A DNA stretch of 64,000 nucleotides from the NCBI RefSeq assembly GCF_020622265.1, contig NZ_JACNMQ010000006.1:1-64000 (forward strand). The letters run 5' to 3'. The translations under genes and the position numbers were made by a program. The notes under the pieces were generated by a model. It made no database searches and was not told the DNA's origin. It was given only the letters and a program-made list of their open reading frames with translations. Of the stretch, positions 29,831-39,146 are shown in pieces (position 1 is the stretch's first letter; every line of letters starts with the position of its first letter). Source of the DNA: Halomonas sp. M20. Its GTDB lineage: Bacteria > Pseudomonadota > Gammaproteobacteria > Pseudomonadales > Halomonadaceae.

Positions 29831-31024
29831 TCAAGGTACGTATTCGACTTCGACATCATACTCATCATCATCGAAGTCATCGTCGTCGTCATCCTCAACC
29901 GCGGATTTGCGCTTGCGACTCAGCTTCGCCTCGGCGCGGGCCACCGCTTCGGCCTCCATGCGACGACGCATGGCCTGCTCGCGCTCGGCGGCCTCTTCGT
30001 CTTCGGTCTCCAGGCGGCGCTGCTCGGTCAACCAGCGATAAGCCGCCTGCACGAGCGCGTCGGTGCCTTCACCGCTGATGGCCGAGATGCGAAACAGAGG
30101 GCCATCCCAATCGAGGCGAGAAATGATTTCGTCGACTCGTGCATCTCGCTCGTCCTCCGGCAGCAGGTCGAGCTTGTTGAGCACCAGCCAGCGCGGCCGC
30201 TCCGCAAGGGTAGCGGAAAACTGCTCCAGCTCATGGGTAATGGCCTGGGCAGACTCCACTGGGTCAGACTCATCAAAAGGCGCCACGTCCACCACATGCA
30301 GCAGCAGCCGCGTCCGGGTCAGATGCTTGAGAAAACGCAGCCCCAGGCCGGCACCATCGGACGCTCCTTCGATCAGCCCGGGCACGTCCGCCATGACGAA
30401 GTGTTCATGCATGCCCAGTTTGACCACACCAAGATTGGGCACCAAGGTGGTAAAGGGATAGTTGGCCACCTTGGGTTTGGCCGCTGAAACGGAGCGGATC
30501 AGCGTCGACTTGCCTGCATTGGGCATGCCCAGCAAGCCGACATCCGCCATCACCTTCATTTCAAGGCGCAGATTGCGTCGCTCGCCCTCGGTGCCTGGCG
30601 TGGTTCGCCGTGGCGCGCGATTGGTCGACGACTTGAAGTGAATGTTGCCCAGCCCCCGGCGACCGCCCTGGGCGACCAGCACCACCTGACCGATCTCGGT
30701 CACATCGGCGATCACTTCGAGGGTATCCTCATCGATCACCGTGGTGCCTACCGGCACCTTGACGTGAAGATCTTCTCCGGCCTTGCCGCTCATCTGGCGG
30801 CCCTGCCCCGGCTGGCCGTTACGCGCCTTGTAAAACCGCTGATACTTGAAATCGATCAGTGTATTAAGGGCATCGTCGCCAATTAGATGGACACTGCCGC
30901 CATGGCCGCCATCACCCCCGTCGGGACCGCCCTTGGGTACGTATTTCTCGCGGCGGAAACTCAGGCAACCGCTACCGCCATTGCCGGCTTCCACGATGAT
31001 CGAGGCTTCGTCGACGAACTGCAT
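29831..31024 (-). CDS. obgE: GTPase ObgE/CgtA
   Basis: Essential GTPase that binds the 50S subunit and links ribosome assembly to stress responses. The glycine-rich Obg fold (residues 1-158, [15 protein letters not shown]) precedes a G domain with [20 protein letters not shown] and NKLDLL. The C-terminus is very acidic ([20 protein letters not shown]), as in other gammaproteobacteria. 397 residues. In the rplU-rpmA-obgE-proB string, separated from rpmA by a terminator. Confidence 0.97.
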   Translation of the reverse strand: MQFVDEASIIVEAGNGGSGCLSFRREKYVPKGGPDGGDGGHGGSVHLIGDDALNTLIDFKYQRFYKARNGQPGQGRQMSGKAGEDLHVKVPVGTTVIDEDTLEVIADVTEIGQVVLVAQGGRRGLGNIHFKSSTNRAPRRTTPGTEGERRNLRLEMKVMADVGLLGMPNAGKSTLIRSVSAAKPKVANYPFTTLVPNLGVVKLGMHEHFVMADVPGLIEGASDGAGLGLRFLKHLTRTRLLLHVVDVAPFDESDPVESAQAITHELEQFSATLAERPRWLVLNKLDLLPEDERDARVDEIISRLDWDGPLFRISAISGEGTDALVQAAYRWLTEQRRLETEDEEAAEREQAMRRRMEAEAVARAEAKLSRKRKSAVEDDDDDDFDDDEYDVEVEYVP

Positions 31025-31060
31025 GGGTCATTCTCCCGACGGTATTTCCGTCCTGATACG

Positions 31061-31087
31061 AAAAGGCCCCGCTATCGCGGGGCCTTT
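31061..31087 (-). terminator. Rho-independent terminator of rplU-rpmA
   Basis: Stem AAAGGCCCCGC / GCGGGGCCTTT with loop TATC, followed on the minus strand by TTTTC. Located between rpmA and obgE, so obgE expression would need readthrough or its own promoter. Confidence 0.85.
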
Positions 31088-31109
31088 CCAGTGCAACGTT
31101 CGCATTGTC

Positions 31110-31367
31110 TCAGGCGGAGACGACACTCACGAACTTGCGGTTTTTCGGCCCTTTGGTCTCGAACTTGATCACGCCTTCGTTCAGTGCGAACAGAGTGTGA
31201 TCCTTGCCGATACCAACGCCTGTGCCGGCATGAAACCGGGTGCCACGCTGACGTACGATGATGTTACCGGGAACGGCGGCTTGTCCACCAAACAACTTGA
31301 CACCAAGGCGTTTGGATTCTGAATCGCGGCCGTTACGGGTACTACCAGCTGCCTTCTTGTGAGCCAT
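31110..31367 (-). CDS. rpmA: 50S ribosomal protein L27
   Basis: Sits near the peptidyl transferase centre. Starts [19 protein letters not shown], the invariant N-terminus, with no cleavable N-terminal extension; 85 residues. 33 bases downstream of rplU, with which it is cotranscribed. Confidence 0.98.
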   Translation of the reverse strand: MAHKKAAGSTRNGRDSESKRLGVKLFGGQAAVPGNIIVRQRGTRFHAGTGVGIGKDHTLFALNEGVIKFETKGPKNRKFVSVVSA

Positions 31368-31400
31368 TGCAAATACCTCGCTCGTTGAGGGTCATACCGC

Positions 31401-31712
31401 TTACGCGGAAATCCCGGTGATCTTGACTTCAGTAAACCACTGACGATGGCCTTGACGGCGCATGGAGTGCTTACGACGACGGAACTTGATGATGCGAACC
31501 TTCTTGCCACGGCCGTGAGAAACGATCTCGGCAGAGACTTTCGCACCGCTGACCAGAGGCGCCCCGACCTTGATGTCGTCGCCATCGGCTACCAACAGAA
31601 CCTGATCGAAATCCAGGCTTTCGCCGGTTGCCACTTCAAGCTTCTCGAGCTTCAGGGTCTGGCCTTCCTGGACGCGGTATTGTTTACCGCCACTCTTGAT
31701 AACTGCGTACAT
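31401..31712 (-). CDS. rplU: 50S ribosomal protein L21
   Basis: 103-residue 23S rRNA-binding protein beginning [18 protein letters not shown], with the C-terminal [20 protein letters not shown] typical of L21. First gene of the rplU-rpmA operon; a good sigma-70 promoter lies about 105 bases upstream. Divergent from ispB, a conserved arrangement. Confidence 0.98.
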   Translation of the reverse strand: MYAVIKSGGKQYRVQEGQTLKLEKLEVATGESLDFDQVLLVADGDDIKVGAPLVSGAKVSAEIVSHGRGKKVRIIKFRRRKHSMRRQGHRQWFTEVKITGISA

Positions 31713-31817
31713 TATGTTCTCCAGACACTCATCCTAGGTGGGCTCTTCATCGGCCTGCGGCGAGTGGCGCCCCTTTTGGCAGCCATCTGACAGGGAGCAT
31801 GATGAGTTGGGTCGCGG

Positions 31818-31846
31818 ATTATAACGGCAGCCAGGCACCATCACAA
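31818..31846 (-). promoter_or_regulatory. Promoter of rplU-rpmA
   Basis: On the minus strand TTGTGA (31846-31841) and a perfect TATAAT (31823-31818) are 17 bases apart, about 105 bases before the rplU start. The long leader leaves room for regulation, but no specific motif was recognised. Confidence 0.75.
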
Positions 31847-32018
31847 GACCATAGACCCGTGGGTATTCATCATAGCGGTACCGGATCTTGCTTTATGTCT
31901 TGCCTTGACGCCTTATAGAGGGCCTCATAGCATGGCTACACCATGCTTGGCTCAAATGCGGTGCGACGGGATGCAACCTTCGTGCGCAACGCGGCCCAAC
32001 CCCTTACAGACAGACATC

Positions 32019-32993
32019 ATGCAGCCCAACGCAGCGTCCATCCATGCACCGGTAGCGGAAGACTTCGCCGCCGTCGATCGTACCATTCTCGACCAGCTCG
32101 GCTCTCGAGTTCCGCTGGTCGAGAGTATCGGTCATTACATTATCGAAAGCGGCGGCAAACGCCTGCGCCCCTTGCTGGTACTGCTCGCAGCTCGAGCGCT
32201 TGGCTACGCCGGAAAACACCATATCACCCTGGCCACGTTGATCGAGTTCATGCACACCTCGACACTGCTGCATGACGATGTCGTCGACGAGTCAAGCATG
32301 CGGCGTGGCAAGCAGACCGCCAACGATCACTGGGGCAATGCGCCCTCGGTCCTGGTCGGGGATTTTCTCTATTCGCGCTCGTTCCAGATGATGGTCGAAG
32401 TGGGCTCGATGCGAGTCATGGAGATTCTCTCCGCCGCCACCTGCACCATTGCCGAAGGCGAAGTCTTGCAACTGACCAATATCGGCAACCCGAACGTCGA
32501 TGAAGCGGCCTATTTCGAGACCATTCAGGGCAAGACGGCAATGCTCTTCGAAGCCGCTTCTCATAGCGGTGCAGTACTGGCAGACGCGAGCCCCGAACAG
32601 GAAGAAGCACTCAAACTCTATGGCCGCTATCTGGGACTGGCGTTTCAATTGATCGACGATTTGCTGGACTACCAGGGTGATGCCGACACCATGGGCAAGA
32701 ACGTGGGTGACGATCTGGCCGAGGGCAAGCCGACGCTGCCATTGATCGAAGCAATGAATCGCGGCACCGAGGAGCAGACCCAGCTGATTCGCAAGACGAT
32801 TCGCAAAGGCGGGCTGGAGCGGCTCGACGACGTTTTGGCCATCGTCAGCGATACCGGCGCCCTCGACTATACCCGCCAGCGTGCAGAGGAAATGGCCGGT
32901 ATGGCGCTGGCACAGCTCAACGTCCTTCCCGAAAGCCGCTATCGTGACACCATGGCAGACTTGGCACGACTGGCGGTGAATCGCAAGGCATAA
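32019..32993 (+). CDS. ispB: Polyprenyl (octaprenyl-type) diphosphate synthase
   Basis: Builds the isoprenoid side chain of ubiquinone. Both Asp-rich motifs are present: LLHDDVVDESSMRRG (first) and LIDDLLDYQGD (second), plus the GGKRLRPLL motif. The ATG at 32019 gives 324 residues, the family length; the 38 in-frame upstream codons are rejected. Chain length (C40 versus C45) cannot be told from sequence. Divergent from rplU. Confidence 0.94.
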   Translation: MQPNAASIHAPVAEDFAAVDRTILDQLGSRVPLVESIGHYIIESGGKRLRPLLVLLAARALGYAGKHHITLATLIEFMHTSTLLHDDVVDESSMRRGKQTANDHWGNAPSVLVGDFLYSRSFQMMVEVGSMRVMEILSAATCTIAEGEVLQLTNIGNPNVDEAAYFETIQGKTAMLFEAASHSGAVLADASPEQEEALKLYGRYLGLAFQLIDDLLDYQGDADTMGKNVGDDLAEGKPTLPLIEAMNRGTEEQTQLIRKTIRKGGLERLDDVLAIVSDTGALDYTRQRAEEMAGMALAQLNVLPESRYRDTMADLARLAVNRKA

Positions 32994-33019
32994 CCGCTTA
33001 AACCTACGCCGCGCCGGGG

Positions 33020-33047
33020 TTGCGCAAGGCGATACGAGCGGTATAAT
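33020..33047 (+). promoter_or_regulatory. Promoter of tRNA-Pro
   Basis: TTGCGC (33020-33025) and a perfect TATAAT (33042-33047) are 16 bases apart, ending about 31 bases before the mature tRNA. Confidence 0.75.
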
Positions 33048-33078
33048 GCAGCCCGTTGTGGCGTACGCCCAATCGCAT

Positions 33079-33155
33079 CGGAGTATAGCTCAGCTTGGTA
33101 GAGCGCTGCCTTCGGGAGGCAGAGGTCGTAGGTTCGAATCCTGCTACTCCGACCA
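33079..33155 (+). tRNA. tRNA-Pro, anticodon CGG
   Basis: 77 nucleotides forming a full cloverleaf: acceptor CGGAGTA pairs with TACTCCG, the D arm includes AGCTCAGCTTGGTAGAGC, the anticodon stem CTGCC/GGCAG encloses loop TTCGGGA with anticodon CGG, and the T arm contains GGTTCGAATCC. C at position 1 and an encoded CCA end fit proline tRNA. A promoter lies upstream and a terminator follows at once, so it is a single-gene transcript. Confidence 0.97.
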
Positions 33156-33166
33156 GAGAATCCAGT

Positions 33167-33207
33167 AAAACCGCCACTCATGAGCTGCGTTGAGTGGCGG
33201 TTTTTTT
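33167..33207 (+). terminator. Rho-independent terminator of tRNA-Pro
   Basis: Fourteen-base arms AAAACCGCCACTCA / TGAGTGGCGGTTTT enclose a ten-base loop and end in seven T. Confidence 0.9.
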
Positions 33208-33254
33208 GTGCTCATGCCAAAGCTATAGAACGGTCATCAATGGAGCCTACCTTT

Positions 33255-34181
33255 ATGCCAAATTCGATCAAGCATTTAACGTTCATCGTAATGTTGATGA
33301 TCGGTTTAGCCTCCTTCTCTCAGGCAGCAGAAAAAGTCGAAAAAAAGGAGGCTCTAGCAAAGCACGTAATACTAGTCGGCTCCGATGGCTTCGGGGCCTA
33401 TGCATTTGAAAAGGCGAAAGTCCCGCATTTAAGAAAAATGATGGAAGAAGGCGCTTACTCCCTGAAAGCGCGCTCGGTCTTGCCCTCTTCCAGCGCCGTC
33501 AATTGGGCTTCGATGCTCATGGGTTCGGACCCTGTATTGCACGGTTATACCGAATGGGGCAGCGAAACACCTGAAATACCGTCGCGTGTCGTGGGTGAAA
33601 CAGGGATCTTTCCTACCATCTTCAGCCTGCTGGAGAAACAAAGGCCCGACGCTAAGAAAGGCGTTTCCTACACTTGGGAGGGGATAGGTCATCTTTTCGA
33701 AAAGCCCTGGGTCGATCTTGATTACAACGGCTACAGTGAAGAAAATACGTTGGAAAAGGCGCTTGAGTTTATTACCCAAGAGAAGCCGGCACTTACGTCT
33801 ATTCATTTCAATGAGCCGGATAGTATTGGCCATGAAATAGGCCACGATACGCCACAATATTATGAAAAAGTGGAAATGATAGACGGCTTGGTAGGAAAGG
33901 TTATCGAGGCCTTGGAAGAAAGCAACATGATGAAAGACTCTGTGATCATTTTTACCGCGGATCATGGAGGAATCGGCAAAGGTCATGGCGGTCAAACGCT
34001 GGTTGAAATGGAGATTCCCTGGATCATCTACGGGAAAAACATCCCGGCCCAGGGGGAATTGGAGTTTCCAATCATAACCTACGACACCGCCGCTACTATC
34101 GCCTATGTTCTGGGATTGGAAACGCCCGATGTCTGGCGGGGCAAACCGGTAATTGATGCGTTTGAAAAGGAAAGCGATTGA
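33255..34181 (+). CDS. Secreted alkaline-phosphatase-superfamily (nucleotide pyrophosphatase/phosphodiesterase-like) protein
   Basis: 308-residue exported hydrolase. The signal peptide (MPNSIKHLTFIVMLMIGLAS...FSQA) is followed by a metallo-phosphoesterase core: VGSDGFGAY (first metal Asp), SSSAVNWASM at the usual nucleophile region, the EPDSIGHEIGHD segment and FTADHGGIGKGHGG (second metal Asp-His and third His). This layout matches the type I phosphodiesterase/nucleotide pyrophosphatase and sulfatase-like clan; the substrate is not predictable. The ATG at 33255 has GGAG nine bases upstream; an earlier ATG at 33240 lacks one. Its A+T content is higher than that of its neighbours, and it lies directly after tRNA-Pro, so transfer is possible. 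Confidence 0.78.
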   Translation: MPNSIKHLTFIVMLMIGLASFSQAAEKVEKKEALAKHVILVGSDGFGAYAFEKAKVPHLRKMMEEGAYSLKARSVLPSSSAVNWASMLMGSDPVLHGYTEWGSETPEIPSRVVGETGIFPTIFSLLEKQRPDAKKGVSYTWEGIGHLFEKPWVDLDYNGYSEENTLEKALEFITQEKPALTSIHFNEPDSIGHEIGHDTPQYYEKVEMIDGLVGKVIEALEESNMMKDSVIIFTADHGGIGKGHGGQTLVEMEIPWIIYGKNIPAQGELEFPIITYDTAATIAYVLGLETPDVWRGKPVIDAFEKESD

Positions 34182-34383
34182 CCGTACTGGCACCGACGAA
34201 TTGACGGATGGTGTAAAGCATAAGAGTCTTCATGGCTTTTATGTTTTTTCCAGCTGGCTAGCCGGGTTTCGTCATTGAAGCCTTCCCTGCTCTGCTTTGT
34301 TATAAATCCTATCACTAAGCCTCGAATGGCAGAGCCGCTGCTCTGCCTTGGGCCACTGTAGAAAGCGGTTTTCCCTATCCCAT
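34182..34383. other. Intergenic region between convergent genes
   Basis: About 200 bases with no gene seen. It contains one strong hairpin (listed separately) and otherwise A+T-rich sequence with no tRNA fragment that could mark an attachment-site duplication. Confidence 0.5.
34328..34347. terminator. Possible shared terminator
   Basis: Perfect stem GGCAGAGC / GCTCTGCC with loop CGCT, between two convergent genes. No T-run follows on either strand, so the role is tentative. Confidence 0.4.
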
Positions 34384-36426
34384 CTACACCAGGTCCCGCG
34401 GTATCTCCTCATCCCAAGACTTGGAGAATATGCGGCTCTCTCCTTCATAGGCATCCAGAGTCGCCCGCATACGAAAGTGCTCGGCGTTGGAGGTCATCAA
34501 GGTGCGGGCCACGGTGCGTACCAGCCAGTCGCCCCGGCGAAAGGTGCGCTTCCATTCGGTCCAGCCGCTCAGGCTGTCGTAGTGGCCATAGGAATAGCTA
34601 TAGCGCTCGGTCACCTTGGCGGCGATGGTGAGGTCGATATCATCAAGACGGTAGCTGCCTTCGTCGTTGATCACCTCTAACGTGGTCTTGTCGTTGGCCA
34701 GGTCGCGAATCACCCGCCATTCTTCCTGGCTGGGCTGAATCAGAGTGCGTGCAAGCGCCGGCGCGCCTTCCGGCTCGCCAAAGGCAGGCAGTGCCGCTTC
34801 TTCCCGAGGTTGCGGTTGGCGGCATGGCAGAATCAAACGGCTGGTAGCGGGATGGATGGTCAGCTTGACCGGCACCGGGGCCGGCCAAGCCAGGGGCCAA
34901 TAGCTGGTGGACAGCGACAGTCGAATGGCATGACCGGCGGCGAACTGCTGTGCGATGTGCTTGAGCTTGACGCACACTCGATAACGCTTGCCGGGTTCTA
35001 GTGCTTCGGGAAACTCATCGCTATCGCGATGGGTCAGGTTGAGCAGCCCGTAGGACACTCGGGTGGCTTTATCATCCGTTGCAATATCGCTCAACCGCAG
35101 AGCGACCATGGCCACCGGTTGATCCGCTTCGATATCGAGTTCGACTTCGCACTGGCCGCAGATTTCGAGCGCTTCTTCAAGGCGAGCGGTTTGAAAGATC
35201 AGTGAGCCGCCGTCTTCGTCGCGCTGATCGTGGGGCAGATCCGGCGGGGCATTGTAGGAGCACCATTTACCGGCATATAGCCCCACGGAAAGCGGCGAAC
35301 GTACCGCCAACGGCACATCGTCGACGGCCTGCATCGCGGGCGCATCCGCTGCCTCAGGTAACAGGTCATGACCGCTGGTCAGGCGAAATATCTGCGACAC
35401 GATGCGCGGCGACGGCCAGGTCGGTTCGCTCACCCAGCGCCCAGGGCGGGTGTCATAGCGCGCAGAAGGCGGCACGCTATCCTGCATCCAGACCCGCAGC
35501 ATGGGTTCGTCCATGATGCCGGTCTCTTCACCCTTTAGCCACTGATCCCACCAGCGCAGCGATTCCTGCATGAAGCCGATGGCAGGCCCTGGCACGCCAA
35601 GATGCGGGTACTTGTGCGCCCAAGGGCCGACCAGCCCCTTGCGTGGCACATCGAGTCCTTCGAGCAAGCGAAACACGGCATTGCAGTAGCCGTCCGCCCA
35701 GCCGCTGATGGCATAGACCGGGCATTTGATGAGAGAGAAGTCCTCGCATACTGATCCATGCTTCCAGTACTCATCGCGCCGCTGATGCGCGAGCCAGGTC
35801 GCCAGCCAATGGCCGCTGCCATCGAGACGCTCGAGCCACATATCACGCCAACGCTCGCCGACCAACTCGGGGTCCGGGGGGGAGGCGTTGCCGTCGAACA
35901 TGGTCGAGGCCCAGGACAGATTGTCCCCCAGCAGACAGCCGCCCATGTGATGGATGTCGTCAGCATAGCGATCGTCCGTGGAACACAACGTGATCACCGC
36001 CTTGAGCTGAGGCGGTTGCAGCGCGGCGACCTGCAGCCCGTTGAAGCCGCCCCAGGAGATGCCCACCATGCCCACATCGCCGGTGCACCAGGGCTGCGCT
36101 TCCAGCCAAGCCAGAATCTCGATGCCATCGTCGAGTTCCTGCTGCAGGTATTCATCGGTGAGCACGCCATCCGACTCCCCGGTGCCACGAATATCCACCC
36201 GTACCCCGGCATAGCCGTGACCCGCCCAGTAGGGGTGCGTCTGGGCATCCCGCACTGCGGTCAGGTCGCGCTTGCGATAGGGCAAGTATTCGAGAATCGC
36301 CGGTACTGGATGCTGATCCGCATCCACCGGTCGCCAGATACGTACCCCCAACCGGCAACCATCGGCCAAGGTGATCCAGGTCTCTTCTTCGAAGACCTTC
36401 CGAGGAAATTCCGTGACGATATGCAT
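34384..36426 (-). CDS. CocE/NonD-family hydrolase (X-Pro dipeptidyl-peptidase S15-like)
   Basis: 680-residue alpha/beta-hydrolase of the cocaine-esterase/S15 family. The catalytic domain has DIRGTGESDG (oxyanion region) and nucleophile Ser in GMVGISWGGFNGLQ, an Asp in ISGWADGYC and a His in GPWAHKYPH. The C-terminal half is the jelly-roll domain of this family (HAIRLSLSTSYWPLAWPAP). No signal peptide is evident, so it is probably cytoplasmic. It lies 56 bases downstream of the ATP-grasp gene on the same strand, so a ligase and an amide- or ester-cleaving enzyme are probably coexpressed. The substrate is unknown. Confidence 0.85.
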   Translation of the reverse strand: MHIVTEFPRKVFEEETWITLADGCRLGVRIWRPVDADQHPVPAILEYLPYRKRDLTAVRDAQTHPYWAGHGYAGVRVDIRGTGESDGVLTDEYLQQELDDGIEILAWLEAQPWCTGDVGMVGISWGGFNGLQVAALQPPQLKAVITLCSTDDRYADDIHHMGGCLLGDNLSWASTMFDGNASPPDPELVGERWRDMWLERLDGSGHWLATWLAHQRRDEYWKHGSVCEDFSLIKCPVYAISGWADGYCNAVFRLLEGLDVPRKGLVGPWAHKYPHLGVPGPAIGFMQESLRWWDQWLKGEETGIMDEPMLRVWMQDSVPPSARYDTRPGRWVSEPTWPSPRIVSQIFRLTSGHDLLPEAADAPAMQAVDDVPLAVRSPLSVGLYAGKWCSYNAPPDLPHDQRDEDGGSLIFQTARLEEALEICGQCEVELDIEADQPVAMVALRLSDIATDDKATRVSYGLLNLTHRDSDEFPEALEPGKRYRVCVKLKHIAQQFAAGHAIRLSLSTSYWPLAWPAPVPVKLTIHPATSRLILPCRQPQPREEAALPAFGEPEGAPALARTLIQPSQEEWRVIRDLANDKTTLEVINDEGSYRLDDIDLTIAAKVTERYSYSYGHYDSLSGWTEWKRTFRRGDWLVRTVARTLMTSNAEHFRMRATLDAYEGESRIFSKSWDEEIPRDLV

Positions 36427-36482
36427 AGAGCGCTATTACTCCGCTGACAACCGAATAAGAATCGAACGACGGTGATGGAGCG

Positions 36483-37784
36483 TTACCCCACGACGTCCTC
36501 GAACTCGAAGAGCAGCTTATCCGCCAGGCGTCGATAGTTGGCTTCCAGCGCCTCGTCGTCATCCGCGCCCATCCACACATAGGCCAGGGCGAAGCTGTAG
36601 CTGTCCTGCTCCGGCAGCGTCGACAAGCGCACACCGGTCTCGACCTGCAAGGCGATCACGGTACCGGGGAACTCCTGCTGCAGTGCATCGATTTCATCGT
36701 CGCTGGGTATCCGGGTGACTATGGCATCGACGAAGAACACTCGGTAGAAGAATTTGCCCGCCACCGCAAAATCGCCGTGTCGTCGCGGCATGTCCGGCGA
36801 CAGACCCAAAGCAAGATCGATGGTGACCTGCTGGTTGCTGACACCATCGACCTTCTCGAACAGATCGCAGTGGGATTGGGAGATGCGCGTGTTGATCTCC
36901 AGTAGCCAAATGCGGTTCTGCATTTCATCCCAGAAATACTCGACGTTGAAAGCGGCGTTGTCGTAGCCGATATGGGTCATGATGGTATTGGTCAGCTCGC
37001 GCATCTTGTCCTGGATATGCTTTGGCAGCCGGGATGGATAGCGGTAATAGAAAAAGCTCAGCACCTGGGGATAGCGAATCGAATCGACGATGCCGTAAGA
37101 GACGACCTCGCCCTGGTAGACATAGCCCTCGACGGTGCACTGCCAGCCGCCGATGATCTCTTCCGCCATGCAGTAGCCGCCGTCTACTTGGCGCACCTTA
37201 TCCGGCAGATTGGCCTGGTCGAGCACGAAATTGAACGGCTCGGAGATCAGGCCGATATCCTCGCGCAGCCGTGCTACCGCCGCGGTAAAATCTTCGGGGC
37301 TGTCGATGCGAAAACCCAACCGCGAGCCGGAGGACTTGATCGGCTTGACGAAGAATGGAAAGTACAATCCCGCCTCGCCGATACGCGACAGCGCGCTGTC
37401 ATCAAACGGGTCGAAGGCAGTGAAGCGCGGGATATAGTTGCCGATCACGTCGCGCTGAGCCAGACGGCTCCAATACTTGTGCTCGCACTTGAGTAGACTC
37501 TCGAGGCTGGTGGTGCGGGTGTCGAAACGCTCGCACAGCAGCGGCAACATGGTCGAAACGGGAAAATCCATATAGCCCGCAATCGCATCGATGGGCTCGT
37601 TGAACTCGCTCAGCTGCTTTTCGGCACGGCTGAGCATGTCCTCGATGGGGAAGTGTTCCGTTTCATAGACTTCAGCGGGATCGATGACGCCGTGGAAGTT
37701 GTAATGTTCGGCACCACGCAGGGTTCGCAGTCGTTCGCGATTGAAGTCGTTGAGCCCGACGATGAAGATATTGCGCTGCTTCAT
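36483..37784 (-). CDS. ATP-grasp domain protein (carboxylate-amine/thiol ligase-like)
   Basis: 433-residue protein with a pre-ATP-grasp Rossmann-like N-terminus (RNIFIVGLNDFNRERLR) and an ATP-grasp fold: KPIKSSGSRLGFRI (nucleotide-binding Lys/Gly loop), EEIIGGWQCTVEGYV and the metal-binding WLLEINTRISQSH. Such enzymes activate a carboxylate as acyl-phosphate and join it to an amine or thiol; the closest feel is D-Ala ligase/carbamoyl-phosphate-like stand-alone ligases. The acceptor is unknown. The downstream CocE-type hydrolase is likely in the same operon. Upstream 185 bases (37785-37969) show no gene. Confidence 0.8.
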   Translation of the reverse strand: MKQRNIFIVGLNDFNRERLRTLRGAEHYNFHGVIDPAEVYETEHFPIEDMLSRAEKQLSEFNEPIDAIAGYMDFPVSTMLPLLCERFDTRTTSLESLLKCEHKYWSRLAQRDVIGNYIPRFTAFDPFDDSALSRIGEAGLYFPFFVKPIKSSGSRLGFRIDSPEDFTAAVARLREDIGLISEPFNFVLDQANLPDKVRQVDGGYCMAEEIIGGWQCTVEGYVYQGEVVSYGIVDSIRYPQVLSFFYYRYPSRLPKHIQDKMRELTNTIMTHIGYDNAAFNVEYFWDEMQNRIWLLEINTRISQSHCDLFEKVDGVSNQQVTIDLALGLSPDMPRRHGDFAVAGKFFYRVFFVDAIVTRIPSDDEIDALQQEFPGTVIALQVETGVRLSTLPEQDSYSFALAYVWMGADDDEALEANYRRLADKLLFEFEDVVG

Positions 37785-37969
37785 GACTGCCTCCCTAACG
37801 CTTTTTTATTGTAAAGCGCTCATGATCATGACGAGGCAAAATTATTGTCCATCAGACTGCCGCGTCACATGCTTCAGAAACATACTGGTTTTTGAAGCAT
37901 AGACGCTTACGACGTTTGCGTAGTACGCGGAAGGAAAATAGGCGAGCCTGGTCAGGCCAGACGATCACC

Positions 37970-38209
37970 TCAGTCGTCTTCATGCTCACTTGCATACGCC
38001 CGCTCGACAGCCGCCTTGCGTTGACGATTACGGCGATAAAGCCGCACCAGTGCGATCCAGATCGCTGTTACCAACATTACCGCCAGCGTCACGCCTTGCC
38101 AGGGCCGCGCCGCATCCCCCAACCAGGTTTCCAGGGCGATGATCAGCACGAATCCGGTGGCTTGACTGGCGATGGCCAGGGCGCGCAAGTGGTCGGTGGA
38201 TCGGGCCAT
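37970..38209 (-). CDS. Small two-helix membrane protein of unknown function
   Basis: 79 residues with two predicted membrane helices (roughly 12-30 and 39-57) and a basic RLYRRNRQRK segment before a charged tail ending HEDD. No family recognised. It is divergent from the TlpA-type gene with about 140 bases between them. Kept because the hydrophobic pattern is protein-like and no better frame competes. Confidence 0.5.
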   Translation of the reverse strand: MARSTDHLRALAIASQATGFVLIIALETWLGDAARPWQGVTLAVMLVTAIWIALVRLYRRNRQRKAAVERAYASEHEDD

Positions 38210-38348
38210 GCAAATCTCCGGCGCGGGATGTAGATAGGGATGACAGCACTGAGGCAGAACAGTAGGCTGCTACATTGTAGCGCGGTGGCGCCCTCAAGAG
38301 GCAACCATCCCTTTTTAACCCCTGTTTAGTGGATATAAAGACGTTCCC

Positions 38349-39146
38349 ATGGATGCCATCGCTCTTGGCCCGTTGTTGATTGCACTGCCACGTCTGTATG
38401 CGTTCATTGCAGCGCTTGCACTGCTGCTGGCGAGCATGGCGCTGCTGCGTCTTGAAAAGTCGCAGCGTGCCGGCTGGTTCAACGGCCTGCTGCTGAGCTG
38501 GCTGATCGGTGCTCGCCTGGGGTACGTACTGACACATGCCGACAGCTATCTTGCCGCTCCGCTGGATATTCTCAAGCTGTGGCAGCCAGGCTATAGCACG
38601 ATTTGGGGATTGCTCGCCGGGGCAGCCTTCAGCGCCTGGAAACTGCGCCAACGGATGACAACGCTGATCAAGGCCGAGGCCTTGCTGGTGGCAAGCGTAG
38701 CGTTATGGCTAGGGCTGATGGCCTGGAATCCATTAGGTCATCAGGCTGGCTTGAGCGAATTGCCGGATATCACCCTGGAGGATATCGAGGGCAACCAGGT
38801 CAATCTAAGCACATTGCAAGGCAAGCCCCTGGTGCTCAATCTCTGGGCGACCTGGTGCCCGCCCTGTCGTCGCGAGATGCCCTTGCTGGCGGAGGCGGAT
38901 AAACACGAAGACGTCAGCATCGTCATCGTCAATCAGGGCGAAACCCTGCTCACGGCGGTGCGCTATCTGGATGGAGAGGGACTAGACTTCAACCAGGCTC
39001 TGCTCGATCCGGAACAGCGCCTGATGGTTGCCGTCGAGTCTCCAGGACTGCCGACCTCGCTGTTGTTCGATGCCGACGGCGAACTCGTCAAACGTCATGT
39101 GGGTGAATTGACTCGTGCGCAGTTGGCGGCCTGGCTGAAGGAGTGA
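38349..39146 (+). CDS. TlpA-family thiol:disulfide oxidoreductase with Lgt-like membrane domain
   Basis: 265 residues in two parts. The N-terminal 125 residues are membrane-embedded (four hydrophobic segments); the segment LIGARLGYVLTHADSYLAAP resembles prolipoprotein diacylglyceryl transferase, though the catalytic region of Lgt is not complete. The C-terminal part (about 135-265) is a thioredoxin fold with active site WCPPC (Cys170, Cys173) and the cis-Pro loop SPGLPTSLLFD. It probably reduces or exchanges disulfides in periplasmic proteins from a membrane anchor. It stands alone before rapA. Confidence 0.85.
   Translation: MDAIALGPLLIALPRLYAFIAALALLLASMALLRLEKSQRAGWFNGLLLSWLIGARLGYVLTHADSYLAAPLDILKLWQPGYSTIWGLLAGAAFSAWKLRQRMTTLIKAEALLVASVALWLGLMAWNPLGHQAGLSELPDITLEDIEGNQVNLSTLQGKPLVLNLWATWCPPCRREMPLLAEADKHEDVSIVIVNQGETLLTAVRYLDGEGLDFNQALLDPEQRLMVAVESPGLPTSLLFDADGELVKRHVGELTRAQLAAWLKE

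Noticed and set aside
32939-33181. Minus-strand 80-codon ORF across the tRNA-Pro region (contains SSRIRTYDLCLPKAAL)
   Set aside because: It is the antisense of tRNA-Pro, a well-known spurious protein pattern.
33079-34383. tRNA-Pro as an attachment site of an integrated element
   Set aside because: No integrase is nearby and no second copy of the tRNA 3' end was found downstream.
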